Positions 10,804-15,257 of a DNA stretch of 15,257 nt are shown here, piece by piece. The DNA is from an uncultured Eubacteriales bacterium. Lineage in GTDB: Bacteria > Bacillota_A > Clostridia > Lachnospirales > Cellulosilyticaceae. Each line of letters begins with the position of its first letter. The first letter of the stretch is position 1. A model generated the notes under the pieces. It saw nothing but the letters and a program-made list of their open reading frames with translations, was not told where the DNA came from and ran no database searches. Location of the stretch: positions 1 to 15,257 of the forward strand of contig USPX01000030.1 of assembly GCA_900556665.1 (NCBI GenBank), in the 5' to 3' direction. The position numbers and the translations under genes were made by a program.

Positions 10804-13188
10804 TTATTTCGCATTTTCTACTAAATCTGTTGCTATTCTAACTGTTTCCATGGCATCTTTAGCATAAAAATCAGCCTCTACATATTGGGCTAATTCTTCT
10901 GTAAGTACGGCCCCACCTACAATAACTCTTACATCATCATATTTTTCTTTTACAGCCTTAATTGTATCTTTCATACTTGCTACTGTTGTAGTCATTAGTG
11001 CACTTAAACCTATTATTTTTATATCCCATTTTTCTATTGCTTCTAGAACTTTTTCAGTTGGTACATCTTTTCCTAAATCGATTACTTCAAAGTTATAGTT
11101 TTCCATGATGACTTTAACAATATTCTTACCAATATCATGAATGTCACCATATACTGTTGCTAGGATTACTTTTGTTTTAGATGCATTTTCATTACTATTT
11201 ACATCTGTTACCATCTCTTTTTGTAATCGTTCAAAAGCTACTTTTGCTGCTTCTGCTGATTTAATAAGTTGTGGTAAAAAGATTTTTTGTGCTTCATAGA
11301 GTTTCCCAACTTCATCAAGAGCCGGCACAATATGTCCTTCTATAATATCTAAAGGTGATTTAGAGATAAGCAGTGTATTTACTTCTTCTCTGGCTTCTTC
11401 TTTTAAACCTTTACGAATAGCTTCTTCTATAGACATGTGCCCACTTTGATTTGTTTTTGTCTCAGTAGTTTCCACATTCGAGTACTTTTCAATATAATCC
11501 TTAGAGTTCATATCTTTGCCCATTAATACTCTAAAGGCTGCGATAGCTTCCATCATTCCTGTATCTCCAGGATTCATAATTGGTGCATCTAGCCCTTGCA
11601 TTAAGGCTGCTGTTAACATGGTTTTATTAATAATTGGACGGTTAGGAAGACCGAATGAAACATTACTTACACCTAATACAGTTTTCACACCTAATTGTTC
11701 TTTTACAAGTCTTACAGCTTTAAGTGTCTCTTTTACTAATTCTTGTTGTGCTGAAGCAGTTACTACAAGACAGTCAATAAATATATTTTCTTTTGGAATA
11801 CCTAGTGCTAATGCTGCTTCTACAATCTTTTTAGCAACTTCTAATCTTTCTTCAGCTGTTTCTGGGATACCTCTTTCATCTAAAGTTAAACCAAGTATAC
11901 ATGCGCCATATTTTTTAGCGATTGGTAAAATAGCTTTTAAGCTTGACTGCTTACCATTTACAGAGTTAATAAGTGGCTTACCATTATAAATACGACAAGC
12001 TGTTTCTAAAGCTTCTACATTAGAAGAGTCTATTTGAAGCGGTAAGTTAATAACTCCTTGTACTTCCATCACTGCTCTTTTAAGCATTGCTACTTCATCA
12101 ATATCCGGAAGTCCCATATTAACATCTAATACATGTGCCCCTTGTTCTTGTTGCTTAATTGCTTCACGAAGTACATAATCCATATCTTCTCTTCTAAGCG
12201 CTGCTTGAAGCATTTTCTTTCCAGTTGGATTAAGCCTCTCACCAATTACTACAGTGTCATCAAAATAAACAGCTTGTGAAGCACTACAAATTCCCGTTCT
12301 CTTAGGCACATTAGGTTTTATGTAGGTAGATGTCTTAACCTTTTCAACCATTTTTTTAATATACTCAGGACTTGTACCACAGCAACCACCTAATATTAAT
12401 ACACCCATTTTGGCAAATTCTAATCCAAATTCAGCAAATTCATCTGATGTAATATCATAATGCATCTTTCCTTCTTCCATAACTGGAAGCCCTGCATTAG
12501 GTTGTACCATTACTGGAATATGCGCTGTTTGTACTATTTTTTCTACTATAGGCTTCAGTTGTTTTGGCCCAAGTGAGCAGTTTACACCTAATGCATCTAC
12601 ACCAAGTCCTTCAAGTGTTAGAATCATAGATTCAATACTTGTTCCGAAAAATGTTCTACCATTTTCTTCGAAGCTCATTGTGGCAAAGATAGGAAGATTT
12701 GTATTTTCCTTAGCTGCTAGCACACCTGCTTTAAGCTCATAAATATCTGTAAATGTTTCAAATAAAATCACATCACATCCAGCTTTTTCTCCGGCTATAA
12801 CTTGCTCCTTAAATACATCATAAAGTTCATTAAAAGTTACATCCCCTACTGGTTCTAACATTTTTCCAGTTGAGCCAATGTCTAATGCAATATATGTGTT
12901 AGGGAAATCTTCTTTTGCCTTCTTTGCAATATCCACTGCCTTTTTAATCATTTCTTCTACAGTATAATCTGTATGTTCTAATTTATAGCGGTTAGCACCA
13001 AATGTATTTGTACTAATAAAATTACTACCTGCAAGTAAATATGCTCTATGAATTTCTTCTATAACCTCTGCATATGTTATATTAAACATTTCTGGTACTT
13101 CTCCAAGTTTTAAACCACGATTTTGGAGAACTGTTCCCATAGCACCATCAAAATATAAATGTGTATTTCCTAAAATATTACAACCCAC
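10804..13188 (-). CDS. metH: Cobalamin-dependent methionine synthase without activation domain
   Basis: With the start proposed here, 794 residues. Order: homocysteine-binding barrel (1-290) with zinc ligands C204, C269 and C270; methyltetrahydrofolate-binding pterin barrel (about 310-570, VIGERLNPTGKK, VLDVNMGLPDIDE); cobalamin cap helices (about 585-660); and a cobalamin Rossmann domain with D682-x-H684-x-x-G687, where H684 is the lower ligand to cobalt. The roughly 300-residue C-terminal SAM/activation domain of E. coli MetH is absent; the gene just upstream encodes it. The open frame reaches a GTG at 13242, but the GTG at 13188-13186 has AGAGGTGA five bases upstream and gives the usual short N-terminus before LYFDGAMGT. 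It overlaps the upstream gene by 11 bases, implying coupled translation. Makes methionine from homocysteine and 5-methyltetrahydrofolate. Confidence 0.95.
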   Translation of the reverse strand: MGCNILGNTHLYFDGAMGTVLQNRGLKLGEVPEMFNITYAEVIEEIHRAYLLAGSNFISTNTFGANRYKLEHTDYTVEEMIKKAVDIAKKAKEDFPNTYIALDIGSTGKMLEPVGDVTFNELYDVFKEQVIAGEKAGCDVILFETFTDIYELKAGVLAAKENTNLPIFATMSFEENGRTFFGTSIESMILTLEGLGVDALGVNCSLGPKQLKPIVEKIVQTAHIPVMVQPNAGLPVMEEGKMHYDITSDEFAEFGLEFAKMGVLILGGCCGTSPEYIKKMVEKVKTSTYIKPNVPKRTGICSASQAVYFDDTVVIGERLNPTGKKMLQAALRREDMDYVLREAIKQQEQGAHVLDVNMGLPDIDEVAMLKRAVMEVQGVINLPLQIDSSNVEALETACRIYNGKPLINSVNGKQSSLKAILPIAKKYGACILGLTLDERGIPETAEERLEVAKKIVEAALALGIPKENIFIDCLVVTASAQQELVKETLKAVRLVKEQLGVKTVLGVSNVSFGLPNRPIINKTMLTAALMQGLDAPIMNPGDTGMMEAIAAFRVLMGKDMNSKDYIEKYSNVETTETKTNQSGHMSIEEAIRKGLKEEAREEVNTLLISKSPLDIIEGHIVPALDEVGKLYEAQKIFLPQLIKSAEAAKVAFERLQKEMVTDVNSNENASKTKVILATVYGDIHDIGKNIVKVIMENYNFEVIDLGKDVPTEKVLEAIEKWDIKIIGLSALMTTTVASMKDTIKAVKEKYDDVRVIVGGAVLTEELAQYVEADFYAKDAMETVRIATDLVENAK

Positions 13189-13843
13189 AACTGTCACCTC
13201 TTTTTCGATAGCTACATGTTTTGACCAAGTTACATGTGCCACATGATTTTTGTCTTTTTTCCTTTTGATTTGATATGCCTACAATCGCTGTAATAGATTT
13301 TGTAGGCACTAACATATTTGTTTTAGTTAGTGTAAGCCCTATGATTTTCTCAGTCTGAAGTATATTTAAAAACGGCCTTTGAACTTCTAATGGCACATTA
13401 CCATATCCAGGGCTAAAACGCATGGTGAAAAACTCTCCTCCATTTAAGTTCTTCATTAATTCCTGTTCATGCTCATCGCATACTTTATCAATAAGTACTG
13501 AAGCACAAGAATCTAGAACCATAGCTTCTAACATATCTAAACGCTGTTTCATCCCTATTTGTCTATCTACTTCTTGCCCCAAAGTAACTGCCATAATATA
13601 GCATGATTTAGAGTTTTTAAGAAGCTTTGCAAGGTCACTACTTTCAACTTTTAAGGTTGTCCCTTCAAAAGTAACTTCATTTCCCTCTAAACTAATATTT
13701 ACTTTTTGTGAAGTTGCTTTAGGCCTGGCAATACGTTCTAATAGTTCATATGCACTTTCTACTTTTTGAATCATCTCTTCAGTAGCATGCTCTATAGGCA
13801 TGCCTATATATCTTAGGGCGTCCTTTAACATCATATGTGTCAT
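13178..13843 (-). CDS. Stand-alone methionine synthase reactivation domain protein
   Basis: A 221-residue protein homologous to the C-terminal B12-dependent methionine synthase activation domain (Met_synt_B12). The SAM-binding signature RFSPGYGNVP lies at 142-151, preceded by the helix LDMLEAMVLDSCASVLIDKV. In E. coli this domain reductively remethylates cob(II)alamin using SAM and a flavodoxin electron; here it is a separate polypeptide, as reported for Thermotoga maritima. The C-terminal tail has four cysteines, C201-x2-C204-x5-C210-x8-C219, which could bind a metal or iron-sulfur cluster; that is inference. The ATG has GAAGGA upstream. It lies between metF and metH and overlaps metH, so the pair is probably made together. 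Confidence 0.9.
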   Translation of the reverse strand: MTHMMLKDALRYIGMPIEHATEEMIQKVESAYELLERIARPKATSQKVNISLEGNEVTFEGTTLKVESSDLAKLLKNSKSCYIMAVTLGQEVDRQIGMKQRLDMLEAMVLDSCASVLIDKVCDEHEQELMKNLNGGEFFTMRFSPGYGNVPLEVQRPFLNILQTEKIIGLTLTKTNMLVPTKSITAIVGISNQKEKRQKSCGTCNLVKTCSYRKRGDSCGL

Positions 13844-13876
13844 TTTATTTCCTTCTTTTCTTACATTCTATTATTA

Positions 13877-14755
13877 CTATGCTCTCTTTACTTTGAGTGC
13901 ATATAATATGCCTCTAATATTCTCCATAATACGTTTAGCAGTATCTGGTTGATTCATTGTATAAAGATGAATACCATCTACACCATGTGCCAAAAGATCA
14001 ATAATTTGTGAAGTAGCATAAGCAATACCTGCTTCTTTCATTGCAAGGCTATTATGTCCATAAGCTTTTACAAAATTTTGTACGCTTTCTGGCAATGTAG
14101 CACCACACATAGAAATCATACGATCTACTTGTTTCGCTGATGTAAGTGGCATGATTCCTGCAATGATTGGTACCTCAATTCCTAATCCCCTTACTTTATC
14201 ACAGAAACTATAGAAATCATCATTATTAAAGAAGAGTTGTGTAATAAGTGCATCTGACCCGCACTCTACTTTATGTTTTAAAAATTTTAAGTCCTCTTCC
14301 ATACTATAAGCTTCAATATGTTTATTAGGATAACATGCACCTAATACATTGAAATCATAATTTTCTTTTATGTACTTTGTTAATTCTGAAGCATGCTTGA
14401 AATCCCCAAGTATGGCTTCATCATTTAAATCACCACGCATGGCTAAAATATTTTCAACACCTTTATCTTTTAACTCTTTTAGTATTTGATCCATATCCTC
14501 TTTTTTAGTGCCTACACAAGTTAAATGCGCTAGTGCTGGAATGTTATATTTCATCTGAATAGCGGATGCTATTTCTACTGTGTTGTCCCTGCTACTACCA
14601 CCAGCTCCATAAGTTACACTAATGAAGTCTGGTGATAAACTAGCAAGTGCATCAATGGTACCGAAGATACCATCTAAATCTGCTTTACCTTTTGGTGGAA
14701 AAATTTCAAAAGAAAATGTTGGACTAACTCTTTGACCTAACTTTTTTCGTAACAT
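13877..14755 (-). CDS. metF: 5,10-methylenetetrahydrofolate reductase
   Basis: A 292-residue TIM-barrel flavoprotein that reduces methylenetetrahydrofolate to the 5-methyl form used by MetH. The N-terminal motif FSFEIFPPKG holds the catalytic glutamate E17; VTYGAGGSSRD and AMRGDLND (D109, near the flavin) are family signatures. The ALITQLFFNNDDFYSFCDKV region and the C-terminal helix are intact. Length is typical of the bacterial enzyme. The ATG has AGAGGGAG eight bases upstream. It starts 24 bases after the glycosylase stop and ends 33 bases before the reactivation gene, so all are probably one transcript. No metV-like partner, often found beside metF in acetogens, is visible here. Confidence 0.97.
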   Translation of the reverse strand: MLRKKLGQRVSPTFSFEIFPPKGKADLDGIFGTIDALASLSPDFISVTYGAGGSSRDNTVEIASAIQMKYNIPALAHLTCVGTKKEDMDQILKELKDKGVENILAMRGDLNDEAILGDFKHASELTKYIKENYDFNVLGACYPNKHIEAYSMEEDLKFLKHKVECGSDALITQLFFNNDDFYSFCDKVRGLGIEVPIIAGIMPLTSAKQVDRMISMCGATLPESVQNFVKAYGHNSLAMKEAGIAYATSQIIDLLAHGVDGIHLYTMNQPDTAKRIMENIRGILYALKVKRA

Positions 14756-14779
14756 AATAAATCTCCCTCTTTAATCAAA

Positions 14780-15257
14780 TCATTCTTTTTTCAATACTGA
14801 AATAAAGGAATTTCCTCGTATATAAAAACGCCACTCTACATCTTGATATTCTTCAGCATAAGGTATGTTAATGCGCTTATCCGTTACAATATCAGTGCAC
14901 AGTGGTGCGTCCTCTATCCATAATTCACCTTTTCCTAAAACTGATGTTGCATTAAGTGTTCTATCTATTTTCATTGCTTTGCATAGTTTGCCAGGACCAT
15001 TTGTTAAATCCTCTACCTTTTTAGAACGAATATTTCTATTGGCCCTTGCGAAATTTATACTCTTTTCATCCACAGGTTCTACTGCTCTTATAAGCACCCC
15101 CTGTGGAATATCTTTAACATTAGCCACAATGTTAAGGCAATTGTACATACCGTAAATTAAATAAATATAAGTAATACCACCTTCTTCAAACATAGGTGCT
15201 GTACGAGGTGTCTTTTTACCACCATAAGCATGTGCGCCTTTATCATCCTTGCCCATA
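14780..15257 (-). CDS. 3-methyladenine DNA glycosylase (AAG/MPG family), 5' end outside window
   Basis: The last 158 codons of an alkyladenine DNA glycosylase, a base-excision repair enzyme that removes 3-methyladenine, hypoxanthine and related bases. Visible family motifs: HAYGGKKTPRTAPMF, YIYLIYGMYNCLNIVANV, VLIRAVEP and LTNGPGKLCKAMKI, the last matching the NGPSKLCQA substrate-pocket motif of the human enzyme. The catalytic glutamate in the family's ETEAY motif would lie just beyond the right edge. The ATG at 15256 falls where the family has internal sequence (after EAY), so it is almost certainly not the true start. It is followed by metF at 24 bases; a shared transcript is likely, though the functions differ. 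Confidence 0.92.
   Translation of the reverse strand, partial: MGKDDKGAHAYGGKKTPRTAPMFEEGGITYIYLIYGMYNCLNIVANVKDIPQGVLIRAVEPVDEKSINFARANRNIRSKKVEDLTNGPGKLCKAMKIDRTLNATSVLGKGELWIEDAPLCTDIVTDKRINIPYAEEYQDVEWRFYIRGNSFISVLKKE

Noticed and set aside
11516..11989. Plus-strand frame of 157 codons within metH
   Set aside because: Antisense to a strongly conserved domain; no ribosome site or promoter and no recognisable family.
13277..13309. 8-bp perfect inverted repeat in the reactivation gene
   Set aside because: Lies inside a conserved coding region with no T-run; such short stems arise by chance in this window.
13844..14779. SAM, T-box or cobalamin riboswitch before the methionine genes
   Set aside because: Gaps around metF are only 24 and 33 bases, too short for any riboswitch; a leader, if present, would be to the right of the window.

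Overview
All genes supported here lie on the minus strand, so the window reads from right to left. The DNA is AT-rich, and starts are mostly preceded by strong GGAGG-like ribosome binding sites. The gene set (F-type ATP synthase with sodium-type c subunits, split cobalamin-dependent methionine synthase) points to an anaerobic low-GC Firmicute of class Clostridia. A Lachnospirales- or Eubacteriales-type anaerobe is an inference from gene content only; no rRNA or other phylogenetic marker is present.

Right part (about 15257 to 10804): the 3' part of a 3-methyladenine DNA glycosylase gene (cut by the window edge), then metF, a stand-alone methionine-synthase reactivation-domain gene, and metH lacking that domain. 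The last three form a methyl-group module. MetF makes 5-methyltetrahydrofolate, MetH transfers the methyl group through cobalamin to homocysteine, and the separate protein probably rescues oxidised cobalamin with SAM. The reactivation gene and metH overlap if metH starts at the GTG at 13188.

Middle (10803 to 9277): wecB/mnaA (UDP-GlcNAc 2-epimerase) with its own likely promoter and a terminator-like hairpin. A 267-bp AT-rich intergenic region follows and should hold the atp promoter. It also carries two DnaA-box-like 9-mers and three copies of GCACT.

Centre and left (9276 to 1370): a complete atp operon in the order atpZ-like, atpI, atpB (a), a long proteolipid gene, a short proteolipid gene, atpF (b), atpH (delta), atpA, atpG, atpD, atpC, closed by a strong terminator. 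The outstanding feature is the long proteolipid (260 aa). It is three c-subunit hairpins fused in tandem with an exact 83-residue period. Only hairpin 1 keeps the ion-binding glutamate (E75); hairpins 2 and 3 have glutamine (Q158, Q241). The 95-aa proteolipid next to it is a normal single hairpin with a full sodium-binding signature. This resembles, and goes beyond, the Acetobacterium woodii arrangement, where a two-hairpin, one-site c1 mixes with single-hairpin c2/c3. A hybrid rotor with fewer ion sites than hairpins is the likely consequence.

Far left (1202 to 1): a SEC-C zinc-motif protein of unknown role with its own promoter and terminator, then a perfect 22-bp inverted repeat at the window edge that may be an intergenic repeat element. 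No tRNA, rRNA, CRISPR array, transposase or phage gene was seen, and no gene-free stretch exceeds 300 bases.
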